From: Algoriphagus sp. AGSA1
GTDB taxonomy: Bacteria > Bacteroidota > Bacteroidia > Cytophagales > Cyclobacteriaceae
NCBI RefSeq assembly: GCF_021390545.1
Contig: NZ_JAJUWR010000025.1
Coordinates: 1-64,000 of the forward strand
DNA: 64,000 nt
Direction: 5' to 3'
Shown piece by piece: positions 53,828-62,608 of the stretch. The notes under the pieces are model-generated. The model made no database searches and had not been told where the DNA came from. It saw nothing but the letters and a program-made list of their open reading frames with translations. Both the position numbers and the translations under genes were made by a program. Within the stretch, counting starts at the first letter, position 1. Each line of letters begins with the position of its first letter.

Positions 53828-55720
53828 CTAGTAAAGAACCCTAAACCGGATAGTCCCCGGAATAAGCTTCAACGCATCGATGGCTTCGCTAGAGTATGCC
53901 TTGTCGATATCGGTAATCACATATCCGATTTTCTCATTGGTCTTTAGGTACTGCCCTACTATATTGATCTCGAAGTTTGCCAGGATCTGATTGATTTTGG
54001 CCAGTACGCCAGGCTCATTCATGTGTATATGAATCAGCCTATGCGCATTTTGCAGGAATGGCAACTGGATATTCGGGAAGTTAACCGAGTTATACGTATT
54101 GCCCGTGTTGATGTATTCCATGATTTTACCAGGCACAAATCGGGCAATGTTCTCCTGCGCTTCCAGGGTGCTGCCTCCGATATGTGGGGTCAAAATGGTA
54201 TTAGGCAAACCGATCAATTCAGAGACAAATGGCTCTGTATTGTTTTTTGGCTCTTCAGGAAATACATCCACCGCACAGCCCGCGATTCGACCAGAAAGAA
54301 TTGCGTCCCGCAATGCTGGGATTTCCACCACATGTCCACGGCTGAGATTGAGCAGGTAGGCTCCTGGCTTCATCAATTCGATCTTTTCCCTGCTCAGAAT
54401 GTTATGGTTTTCCTTTCTGCCGTCCACATGTAGAGTGATCACATCACAGGTGCTCAGTAGCTCGTCCAGAGAATCTACTTTGGTTGCATTTCCCAATGCC
54501 AGTTTCTCGATAACATCATAGTAGAAAACATTCATTCCCATATTTTCAGCTAACACTGAGAGCTGGGCACCTATATTTCCATAACCGATAATCCCCAGTT
54601 TTTTACCCCTGATTTCGAAGCTTCCGCTGGCCGATTTATCCCATTTACTTTCATGCATGGAGGATGTCTTGCCGGCAAAGTTCCTCATCAGAAAGATGAT
54701 CTCAGCTATGGCCATCTCCACTACAGAACGGGTATTGCTGAATGGTGCATTGAACACCGCAATTCCTTTCTCCTGGCAAGCCTCCAGATCAATCTGGTTT
54801 GTGCCGATGCAAAATGCCCCCACGGCAATCAGTCGGTTTGCGTTTTCCAAGACTTTCCGAGTAATGTTGGTTTTGGAACGGATACCAATGATGGAGACGT
54901 TCTTGATCCTTTCGCAGAGTTCCTCTTCGGACATGGCAGAGCCTACGACTTCTACATCGTAACCTTCTTCTTTGAGCAAATCGACACCTATCTGGTGGAC
55001 GTTTTCAAGGAGCAAAACTTTGATCCTGCTTTTTGGGTAAGAGAATTTTGTGTTCAAGTTGTTGACGTATAGGATTTCATCCAAACTAGGCGCTATATGA
55101 TCTGCCTCTTTGGTTACTTTAGGACGGTTTACATTTTCGGTAAATGCATAAAACTTATTGGCCAGACCCGATTTCTTGATCTCATAATCTGTATAACCAT
55201 CGCCGATCACATAGATTTCACCTTCTAAGTTGATTTTCTTGATGGTTTCAGCCTTTCCGTTGTTTTTCGAAAGCGGATTGTCCCTGTTGAAATCTATGAT
55301 ATTATCCGCATCATCATAGACGAATTCGTTGGCAAAAACATTGGCCGCTAGAATCCCATAGTCCGCTACTATAGGAATGATGAAATCCTTGAAACCATTG
55401 GATACTATGTAAATATTAGCCGCATTGTCCTGAAGGAATTCCTTATTCCGCTCAAAGGATTTGGAGACCTTCTTTTTCAATGCGGCGATCAAGTCATCAA
55501 TCTGGGATTTATTGGCCTTCAGGATATCAATTCGCTGGATCAAACTGTCACGGAAAGTAACATTGCCTTCCATTCCTTTGTCGGTGATATCTTTGATAGC
55601 CTTTAGTTTTACTTCCTTTTCAGGGTCATTGAGGAGACTGATTTCGCCAAGGATATCCAAGGCTTCCACCTGTGTAAACGTGCTGTCAAAATCTATGATG
55701 AACTTTGTAGAATGAGGCAT
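53828..55720 (-). CDS. serA: Phosphoserine phosphatase-like HAD domain fused to D-3-phosphoglycerate dehydrogenase with ACT domain
   Basis: A 630-aa fusion. Residues 1-220 form a HAD/SerB-like domain: IIDFDSTFTQVEALD (Asp10, Asp12, Glu18), SNGFKDF (motif II), NNGKAETIKKI and GDGYTDYEI (motif IV). Residues about 230-550 are phosphoglycerate dehydrogenase: GIRSKTNI (Arg), GIIGYGNIGAQ (NAD binding), NLSRGHVVEI and PHIGGSTLEAQENI (catalytic His). The last 75 residues are an ACT domain (MNEPGVLAKINQILANFEIN), the usual serine feedback site. The fusion would join the first and last steps of serine synthesis in one chain. Confidence 0.9.
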   Translation of the reverse strand: MPHSTKFIIDFDSTFTQVEALDILGEISLLNDPEKEVKLKAIKDITDKGMEGNVTFRDSLIQRIDILKANKSQIDDLIAALKKKVSKSFERNKEFLQDNAANIYIVSNGFKDFIIPIVADYGILAANVFANEFVYDDADNIIDFNRDNPLSKNNGKAETIKKINLEGEIYVIGDGYTDYEIKKSGLANKFYAFTENVNRPKVTKEADHIAPSLDEILYVNNLNTKFSYPKSRIKVLLLENVHQIGVDLLKEEGYDVEVVGSAMSEEELCERIKNVSIIGIRSKTNITRKVLENANRLIAVGAFCIGTNQIDLEACQEKGIAVFNAPFSNTRSVVEMAIAEIIFLMRNFAGKTSSMHESKWDKSASGSFEIRGKKLGIIGYGNIGAQLSVLAENMGMNVFYYDVIEKLALGNATKVDSLDELLSTCDVITLHVDGRKENHNILSREKIELMKPGAYLLNLSRGHVVEIPALRDAILSGRIAGCAVDVFPEEPKNNTEPFVSELIGLPNTILTPHIGGSTLEAQENIARFVPGKIMEYINTGNTYNSVNFPNIQLPFLQNAHRLIHIHMNEPGVLAKINQILANFEINIVGQYLKTNEKIGYVITDIDKAYSSEAIDALKLIPGTIRFRVLY

Positions 55721-55945
55721 AGGAGAGGGTCAATAGGTTTATTTGAGTGCAAAATTACAGGATTGTTAAAAAAATCGAAGTTTTATTGAAAGAATTGTTT
55801 CAAATCTTTTTCGCAATCGATTTTTTTGCAATAATCAAGTGAATTAAACAGGTATTTCGAATTAACAGCAGAATACCAAAGATATCTACATTGCTTTTTC
55901 TCTCCGATTCTTCGGTGTATTTTTGGGAATAAATCATTACACGCT

Positions 55946-56461
55946 ATGAAACCAATACATCTAGTTTTCGCGTTGGGCATTGTGCTTTGCTCGGCCTGCC
56001 AAAATCAGAAAAACTCCCAATCAGTGGACAGTATTACGACTGATCCAATTGTTGCAGATAGCATCCCTGGAAACTATGGTGCTAGTCTAGAGCAGACTGG
56101 AATTGTATCTCCTGCTGAGATGCTGATGGTTGTGGAAAAAGAAGGGGATTTTGAGGGCAAAATCACAGGAGAAATCAAAGAAGTGTGTACCAAAAAGGGA
56201 TGCTGGATCACCATGGATCTTCCAAATGGAGAAACCATGCGGGTTACCTTCAAGGATTACGGCTTTTTTGTACCGACTACCTCAAAAGGATATCCGGTAA
56301 TTCTGGAAGGAATAGCTGTATTGACAGAAACAGACGTAGAAACATTACGTCACTATGCCGAAGACGAAGGCAAGAGTAAAGAAGAGGTGGAAAAAATCAT
56401 TGAGCCCAAGCGGGAGATTACTTTTGAAGCAGTGGGCGTGGTGATCCAAGATAAAGCGTAA
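55946..56461 (+). CDS. DUF4920 lipoprotein
   Basis: A 171-aa protein with a lipobox (LCSAC, Cys18). The mature part has GKITGEIKEVCTKKGCWITM, a Cys pair embedded in an OB-like strand set, then MRVTFKDYGFFVPTTSKGYP, both hallmarks of DUF4920. The family is found in many marine Bacteroidota; the Cys pair may bind metal, which is inference. It is 2 nt from the next small gene. Confidence 0.85.
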   Translation: MKPIHLVFALGIVLCSACQNQKNSQSVDSITTDPIVADSIPGNYGASLEQTGIVSPAEMLMVVEKEGDFEGKITGEIKEVCTKKGCWITMDLPNGETMRVTFKDYGFFVPTTSKGYPVILEGIAVLTETDVETLRHYAEDEGKSKEEVEKIIEPKREITFEAVGVVIQDKA

Positions 56462-56462
56462 C

Positions 56463-56669
56463 ATGCCGATAGCATTGGATAACCTGAGAGTAGGGAGAAA
56501 GTATAAATTGGTCAACATGGGCGAGGTGAGACAAGTAGAAATTGTCGCCCGATTACGGGGAACCAATTTTAAAGTGAAAGACCTGAATACGCTAGAGTTC
56601 TATACTATAGAAGAACTACTTCAATGGGGAATAGGTAAAGACTATGACATTGATGAGATTTTTGAATAA
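56463..56669 (+). CDS. Small hypothetical protein
   Basis: A 68-aa soluble protein starting one nt after the DUF4920 stop. The sequence VGRKYKLVNMGEVRQVEIVA then FKVKDLNTLEFYTIEELLQW reads as a small SH3/Tudor-like beta barrel with an acidic tail (DYDIDEIFE). The close packing suggests cotranscription with the DUF4920 gene. I do not recognise a named family. Confidence 0.6.
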   Translation: MPIALDNLRVGRKYKLVNMGEVRQVEIVARLRGTNFKVKDLNTLEFYTIEELLQWGIGKDYDIDEIFE

Positions 56670-56720
56670 TCCATTCAGGTTCCCTTCACCGGACGGACTG
56701 TATTTTATATAGAGATTACT

Positions 56721-57095
56721 ATGAGTAAGAAAAGTGGGCTCCAAGCCGTCCTAGGTGCAAAATGCCCTCATTGTCGTGAAGGAAACCTGTTTCCTGTACC
56801 TGTTTATAGTTTCCGGAAACTAACAGATGTCAATAAATTATGCTCCGTATGCGGATCAAATTTTTATACGGAGCCTGACTTTTTCTATGGGGCAATGTAT
56901 GTGAGTTATGCCTTTTCAGTTGCATTGGTGATTACCAGTATGGTTGCTTTGAATGTGCTGCTGGAAAAGCCAGCATTGTGGATGTACCTTACTACAGTAG
57001 GTCTTGCCAATGTGATTTTGTTGCCCCTAATGCTTCGGTATTCCAAAGTCCTTTACCTGTATGTTTTAGGGAAAATGAAATATCGGGGCTATTAA
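56721..57095 (+). CDS. DUF983 family membrane protein
   Basis: A 124-aa protein. Two Cys pairs near the N-terminus (AKCPHCREGNLF, CSVCGSNF) form a zinc-ribbon-like region, followed by two membrane helices (about 55-78 and 86-108). FFYGAMYVSYAFS is typical of DUF983. Function unknown. It converges on the BCCT transporter and their last 4 nt overlap. Confidence 0.85.
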   Translation: MSKKSGLQAVLGAKCPHCREGNLFPVPVYSFRKLTDVNKLCSVCGSNFYTEPDFFYGAMYVSYAFSVALVITSMVALNVLLEKPALWMYLTTVGLANVILLPLMLRYSKVLYLYVLGKMKYRGY

Positions 57096-58627
57096 GCTTT
57101 TAAATATCTTTTTGGCGCTACAAAGATCATAACAAGGCTAATAGATACAAGAAGCAAGAAAAACAAGGCAGGAAGCCCGCCGATCACTGACAATATCCGT
57201 ACCCCATCTACACCAGAATAGGTTATCATTATCCAGGACAAAAACCCAATAAGCACACCCCAGGTAACCTTGAGATTATTGTCCGTATGAAAGGGATCAA
57301 CATCCAGTTTCTTCATGCTGATACTTGCGAGGGCATCTGTACTCGAATCAGCCGCAGTCACATAAGAAACAAATATTCCCAGAATATAAAACTGTCCAAA
57401 CACCTTGAAATACCCCAAGTCTCCAAACACTTGATATATGATGGATTCTGGCCCTGAATTAAGAAATAGACCACTGTATTTTCCAGGATTGAGCATGGCC
57501 AAATCCAAAGTCGTTCCCCCAAAAATCCCCATCCACAAGAGACAAAACAGTGCGGGAAAAAACCAGTTTACGATCATAAATTCCCTTACCGTCCTGCCCA
57601 CTGCTATTTTCCCTAAGAATAAGGCATTCATAGGAGCCCAAGCCATCCACATGGCAAAATTGAAGGTGGACCAGTCATAGGTCCAGCTACTTCCTTCCCC
57701 AGTAAGTTGTAAACTCAAATCAGTAAAATTTGAAAAATACTGATCAAAACCAGTAAAAATCGAGTCCATTATTTTCATCTTTTCACCTAAGAATACAAAA
57801 AGAATAGCTACAAGAAGAAAGAATCCCAGATTGAAAAGAGAAAGGTTTTTGATTCCCTTTTCTATTCCGGTAGAGGATGATATGATAAAGGTGATCAGGA
57901 TAACCAGCGTAGTCAATCCAGTCAGCAGGGTGGGGTTGGTCTCTGGGAAAAATGCCAGAAAACCACCTGATAGACTTAAAATCCCGGCGCCTAAGGCGGC
58001 TGCCATCCCTGTGACCAGTGCGAAAAGACTGATCATGTCCAGGCCTGTCTCCCAAAAAGAATGGGGTGACCTCCCGATTATAGGACGGAGCATGATTCCA
58101 AGGCTCAATTGGTTCTGTCCCGAATAGTACATCAATGCGAATACCAAAGCCGGAACAGCGTAGATGGCATAAGGAGTAAATCCCCAATGAAAATACAAAG
58201 CTCCCAGAGCGAAGGATCTGGCGGCTTCAGATGTAGGTTCAAAATCCTTGAAATCCGGTGGAAAAAGAAAATGGGAGAGAGGTTCGGCACTGCCCCAAAA
58301 CAGAATGCCCACTGCGATAGTTGTACAGAGCACTATAGCGAACCAGCTGATTCTTGATAACCTTGGGACTGCATTTCTTCCACCAATTTTATACTTTCCC
58401 AATGGAGAAAAAAGTACGGCTGTGGCAAGCACGGTCATGGCAAAAGATATCCAGCTAAAACCAAGGGAGAAATTCTTGAGCACACTTTGTTGTAGGCCCT
58501 TAATGGTATCGATAAACACGGAAGGAAAAAAAACACTGGAAAACACCGCAAGGATTAAAAGAATAAACGGAGGCCAAAATACCCAAGGCCGGATATTGAA
58601 CTGAAAGAATGAAAGTTTATGAGCCAT
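57092..58627 (-). CDS. BCCT family transporter (betaine/carnitine/choline type)
   Basis: A 511-aa membrane protein with about 12 helices. It carries BCCT features: GSAEPLSHFLFPP, FHWGFTPYAIYAVPAL, and the segment FNFAMWMAWAPMNALFLGKI with VGRTVREFM, corresponding to the BCCT signature [21 protein letters not shown]. The Pro-Met-Asn in place of PFVG is unusual, so the substrate may differ from glycine betaine. Probably imports a compatible solute. Divergent from the TetR regulator across 240 nt. Confidence 0.88.
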   Translation of the reverse strand: MAHKLSFFQFNIRPWVFWPPFILLILAVFSSVFFPSVFIDTIKGLQQSVLKNFSLGFSWISFAMTVLATAVLFSPLGKYKIGGRNAVPRLSRISWFAIVLCTTIAVGILFWGSAEPLSHFLFPPDFKDFEPTSEAARSFALGALYFHWGFTPYAIYAVPALVFALMYYSGQNQLSLGIMLRPIIGRSPHSFWETGLDMISLFALVTGMAAALGAGILSLSGGFLAFFPETNPTLLTGLTTLVILITFIISSSTGIEKGIKNLSLFNLGFFLLVAILFVFLGEKMKIMDSIFTGFDQYFSNFTDLSLQLTGEGSSWTYDWSTFNFAMWMAWAPMNALFLGKIAVGRTVREFMIVNWFFPALFCLLWMGIFGGTTLDLAMLNPGKYSGLFLNSGPESIIYQVFGDLGYFKVFGQFYILGIFVSYVTAADSSTDALASISMKKLDVDPFHTDNNLKVTWGVLIGFLSWIMITYSGVDGVRILSVIGGLPALFFLLLVSISLVMIFVAPKRYLKA

Positions 58628-58788
58628 GAGAAATTAAGATAAATGATTTTTGGGAGGACTGGAAATCTACCTTTTACGTCCGAAATTCTGTTTCGCTTTC
58701 AGGGGGCTATCGGGGAGTCACGTAGATTTATTGTCAAAACACCTTGCATACTTCAGTAAAAGCCCGGTAATCTAGGCACAAACCGCCT

Positions 58789-58803
58789 GTTAGTGTTACT
58801 AAC
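58789..58803. promoter_or_regulatory. Candidate TetR operator
   Basis: GTTAGTGTTACTAAC has perfect 6-bp arms around GTT. It lies 66 nt before the TetR start and between the divergent BCCT and TetR genes. Size and position fit a TetR-family site. Confidence 0.5.
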
Positions 58804-58868
58804 TTTTTGAAAGATTTGTTAACTTTTTTCCAATTTATACGTTCCTTTTCTAGTTTTATGTCAATTAC

Positions 58869-59549
58869 ATGGAGAATCTTTTAACAAATTTGAAGATGGA
58901 GGTACACGATAAGCTCTATCTTAAAGAACCTTTTAGCTCAGAACTTGGAAGTTCTATTGTCCAAGAGGGAGCTGCTTTGGTGCGGGATCTGGGAATGGAA
59001 CATTTTACCTTTAAAAAACTTGCCATGCATATTGGTGTGACAGAAGCCGCCGTTTATAGGTATTTTGAAAATAAACACATGTTATTACTCTATCTTACCG
59101 CATGGTATTGGGCATGGATGGAAGTCAACTTTGTTTATTCCACTGCTAATCTGACAGATAAGAGATCCCGCCTGTCCATTGCTTTGAAGTTGATGGTGAA
59201 TGGTCCTCTCTTTACCAAGAACATTCATTTGAACCCTGGGGATTTACGAAGTATTGTAATAAATGAATCATTGAAAGGTTATTTGACCAAAACCGTTGAC
59301 ACTGAGCATGAAAATGGTGTTTTTGCTCAGGTTTATAGTTTCGGGGAGAGAGTCTCCGAGTTGATTTTTGAAATAAACCCAACATACCCTTATCCGAAAA
59401 CCCTGGCTTACACGGTGATGGAATCTAGTTTACTTCATGCTTTCAATGCGAAGCATTTACCTGGCATGACAGAACAATCTCTGGATTCAGAGAACTGTTT
59501 GGTCTTTTTTGAAGAATTAATCCTAAAGGCAATTTCAAATGAAAAATAA
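58869..59549 (+). CDS. TetR/AcrR family transcriptional regulator
   Basis: A 226-aa protein. The helix-turn-helix lies at about residues 52-77 (FTFKKLAMHIGVTEAAVYRY, then FENKHMLLLYL). The C-terminal ligand domain is unassigned. It overlaps the ABC gene by 11 nt and is thus the first gene of a four-gene export operon, which it probably regulates through the palindrome at 58789-58803. Confidence 0.88.
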   Translation: MENLLTNLKMEVHDKLYLKEPFSSELGSSIVQEGAALVRDLGMEHFTFKKLAMHIGVTEAAVYRYFENKHMLLLYLTAWYWAWMEVNFVYSTANLTDKRSRLSIALKLMVNGPLFTKNIHLNPGDLRSIVINESLKGYLTKTVDTEHENGVFAQVYSFGERVSELIFEINPTYPYPKTLAYTVMESSLLHAFNAKHLPGMTEQSLDSENCLVFFEELILKAISNEK

Positions 59550-61248
59550 AGAAAACATCACCCCGCTAAACAGGTTTTTTAATTTGCTGAAAGAAGAGAA
59601 GGATGAGGTGTATTCCATATACTTTTATGCCATTTTAAATGGTTTGGTTGCCCTATCTCTTCCCTTGGGGATCCAGGCTATATTGAATTATGTACTGGGT
59701 GGGAGGATCACCACATCTTGGCTGGTTTTGGTGTTGGTAGTCGCTGCCGGGATTGCTTTTGGCGGTTTTCTTCAGATATCACAGTTACAGATAACTGAGA
59801 AAATACAGCAGAGGATCTTTGCCAAATCCGGTCTTTCTCTGGCCTATAGGATACCCAAAATGAAATCAGAACTCCTTCATGGATCTTATGCCCCGGAAAT
59901 TGTCAATAGATTTTTTGATACGGTTAATTTACAAAAAGGACTCTCAAAGATTTTGGTTGAATATACCACTGCTATAATTTTAGTGATCTTTGGATTGATC
60001 TTGCTTTCTTTTTATCATGCCACATTTATACTCTTTGGAATAGTGTTGGTGGTTATTCTATTGGCGATTTTTTATTTCACAAGCCCGAAAGGAATGTCCA
60101 CGGCCCTCAAAGAGTCCACCTATAAATACGAGACTGCATATTGGCTTGAGGAAATAGGCAGAACCCTGAACACCTTCAAGCTTGCCGGAGGGAACTCCAG
60201 ATTGCCGATTCTCCGGGCAGACAAACTTCTTACTCGGTATGTGGAATTCAGAGAACGGCACTTTGCCGTTTTGATTTTACAGTATAAGGTGCTGATAGGA
60301 TTTAAGGTACTTATAGTATCCAGCCTTCTGATCGCTGGCAGTTTGTTGTTGATCAATGAACAGATAAGCATAGGGCAATTTGTGGCTGCCGAGGTGGTTA
60401 TTTTGATGGTGGTGAACGCTGTGGAGAAATTGATTTTGTCCCTGGAAACTGTATATGATACACTGGTAGCGGTAGAAAAGCTGGGACAGGTGATGGACTT
60501 GGAATTGGAAGACCACGATAATCACGGCAAAGACGTCCTCGCTGAATCTTCAGGAATCAAACTAGCAATGGAGGAGGTGGTTTTCCAGCCCAGAGATGTC
60601 ACCAAACCTCTTGTGAACGGTGTTTCCATTAATATCCCCGCAGGTTCTAAAACAGTGATCACAGGAAGAAGCGGAAGTGGCAAAAGCGCAGTACTAGCCC
60701 TTCTTTCTGGAATATATGAAACTTATCTGGGCAAAATCAAAATCAACGACCTCTCCCTGGAAATGATACATCTGGACAAATACAGAAGCGTGGTAGGGGA
60801 CTGCATGGAGGTACAGCAAATCTTTCACGGAAGCATTTCAGAAAATATCTTGGTTGGACGCAAAATTGACCCCAGCCAGTTGGACTTCCTCATTGAGCTG
60901 GTAGGTCTAAAGGATTTTATCTATCAGCTGCCGGACGACAAGGAAACCATTCTGTTACCTGAGGGGAGAGGTTTGCCAAGAAAGAAGGCCCAGGCAATAA
61001 TCCTGGCAAGGTCACTGGTGGGCCATCCAAAAGCGCTCATCCTGGAAAATGCCCTTCAGCACCTAGATCCAAATATCAAAGCCAGGGTGATGAAGTATCT
61101 GTTTGAAGGCAACTGGACTTTGGTCATGGTCACCCAAGATGAAGAGGTGATCAGTAACGCAAATCAAGTGGTGGTAATGGACAAAGGCCAAGTGATCTTT
61201 GACGGAGACTACCCAGACTATCAGAATTTTATTAAATCCAATATGTAA
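59539..61248 (+). CDS. ABC transporter, fused membrane and ATPase domains with degenerate ATPase
   Basis: A 569-aa half transporter. The membrane domain (six helices, about 25-300) is of the type I exporter class without a peptidase domain. The ATPase keeps Walker A GRSGSGKS (376-383) but by manual alignment has Glu424 at the Q-loop, LPRKKAQ (479-485) instead of LSGGQ, ALILEN (499-504) instead of Walker B hhhhDE, and Gln533 at the H-loop. It is followed by HlyD and TolC genes, as in type I secretion or large-molecule export systems. Hydrolysis by this protein alone seems doubtful. Confidence 0.88.
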   Translation: MKNKENITPLNRFFNLLKEEKDEVYSIYFYAILNGLVALSLPLGIQAILNYVLGGRITTSWLVLVLVVAAGIAFGGFLQISQLQITEKIQQRIFAKSGLSLAYRIPKMKSELLHGSYAPEIVNRFFDTVNLQKGLSKILVEYTTAIILVIFGLILLSFYHATFILFGIVLVVILLAIFYFTSPKGMSTALKESTYKYETAYWLEEIGRTLNTFKLAGGNSRLPILRADKLLTRYVEFRERHFAVLILQYKVLIGFKVLIVSSLLIAGSLLLINEQISIGQFVAAEVVILMVVNAVEKLILSLETVYDTLVAVEKLGQVMDLELEDHDNHGKDVLAESSGIKLAMEEVVFQPRDVTKPLVNGVSINIPAGSKTVITGRSGSGKSAVLALLSGIYETYLGKIKINDLSLEMIHLDKYRSVVGDCMEVQQIFHGSISENILVGRKIDPSQLDFLIELVGLKDFIYQLPDDKETILLPEGRGLPRKKAQAIILARSLVGHPKALILENALQHLDPNIKARVMKYLFEGNWTLVMVTQDEEVISNANQVVVMDKGQVIFDGDYPDYQNFIKSNM

Positions 61249-61252
61249 GGTT

Positions 61253-62608
61253 ATGCTGAACATCTCTAAAAACAAAATCTATGACAGAAGTCATTTTGAT
61301 AATGCGGAGAGCCTTAAGATGACTGTGGCAAGTGAGCAAAAGAAAAAGAGGGTCAGAATTCTTTTCGTGTCTTGCTGTGTCGTATTCCTTTTTCTCTTTG
61401 TACCCTGGACCCAATATATTAGAGCAAAGGGATACGTGACAATGCTTCAGCCGCAGCACAGGGCACAGACCATCCATTCGGTGATCGCCGGCAGGATAGA
61501 GAAGTGGTATGTGGACGAAGGGGCATACGTAAGCAAAGGAGATACTATTCTGAGTATATCCGAGGTAAAAGATGAGTATTTTGATTCTTTGCTGTTGCCT
61601 CGGACTCAACGCCAAGTAGAGGCTAAAACCCTTTCCGCATTATCTTATAAAGAAAAAGTAAAGGCTCTTGAAAGCCAGATTGAAGCATTAAAACGTAACA
61701 ATGTTCTTCGCAAGGAACAAGGCAGAAATAAGCTTCAGATGGCCGAACTCCAGGTAGAATCCGATAGTATCCGGTTTGAACAAGCCAAAGTAAATTATGA
61801 AATAGGGGTAAAGCAGTTGGGAAGAGCAGAAAAATTATATGAAGAAGGTTTACGCTCATTGACAGACTTGGAAACAAGAAGGTTAAAATTCCAAGAGGTT
61901 CAAGCAAGCGTTATAAGTGCTGAGAATAGTTTGCTAAGCAGCAGAAACTCCCTAATATCAGCACGGTTGGAATTAGATGCCATTGACAACGACTTCAGGG
62001 ATAAATTGGCAAAAGCGGAGTCTGACATGTACACAGCTCAATCCAGCCAGTTTGATGCTGAAGGATCAGCCTCCAAACTGGAAAACCAATACTCTAATTA
62101 TGAAGCACGGACTGGATTCAGGCATGTGTTGGCACCTCAAAATGGTTTTATAGCAGAGGCAATTCAGGTAGGGCTGGGTGAGACCATAAAAGAAGGAGAT
62201 CCAATTGTGAATATTGTCCCTTCCAGTGGGCAGCTGGCAGTAGAAATGTATATTTCACCGGTAGATTTACCCTTGATGGTTGAAGGCAAAAAAGTACGGT
62301 TCATCTTTGACGGTTGGCCCGCGATAGTTTTTTCTGGATGGCCCCGTCTCACCAACGGAACATTTGGTGGGGTAATAGTAGCCATTGACAAGTTTGCGGG
62401 TAGATCAAACCAATATCGAGTGTTGGTAGCACAGGATCCTGAGGAATTGCCTTGGCCTGAAGCTTTGCGGGTAGGCTCCGGTGCTGATGGAATAGCATTG
62501 CTCAACGACGTGCCGGTTTGGTATGAAATCTGGCGGCAACTAAACGGCTTTCCGGCTGATTACTACACAAGACTCCAAAAGGAGGAAATAGCCAAAGGAA
62601 AGAAATGA
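61253..62608 (+). CDS. HlyD-family membrane fusion protein
   Basis: The start is set at the ATG at 61253, 4 nt after the ABC stop, giving 451 aa; the longer frame would overlap the ABC gene by 50 nt. One membrane helix (about 36-54), lipoyl-like half IAGRIEKWYVDEGAYVSKGD, a long coiled-coil hairpin (about 110-270), second half LAPQNGFIAEAIQVGLGE and a C-terminal beta domain. The long hairpin and position link the ABC transporter to the TolC protein across the periplasm. Confidence 0.9.
   Translation: MLNISKNKIYDRSHFDNAESLKMTVASEQKKKRVRILFVSCCVVFLFLFVPWTQYIRAKGYVTMLQPQHRAQTIHSVIAGRIEKWYVDEGAYVSKGDTILSISEVKDEYFDSLLLPRTQRQVEAKTLSALSYKEKVKALESQIEALKRNNVLRKEQGRNKLQMAELQVESDSIRFEQAKVNYEIGVKQLGRAEKLYEEGLRSLTDLETRRLKFQEVQASVISAENSLLSSRNSLISARLELDAIDNDFRDKLAKAESDMYTAQSSQFDAEGSASKLENQYSNYEARTGFRHVLAPQNGFIAEAIQVGLGETIKEGDPIVNIVPSSGQLAVEMYISPVDLPLMVEGKKVRFIFDGWPAIVFSGWPRLTNGTFGGVIVAIDKFAGRSNQYRVLVAQDPEELPWPEALRVGSGADGIALLNDVPVWYEIWRQLNGFPADYYTRLQKEEIAKGKK

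Noticed and set aside
55890-55925. Promoter-like TTG and TATTTTTG before the DUF4920 gene
   Set aside because: The spacing of 24 nt is longer than the usual 19-21 nt, so the match is not convincing.
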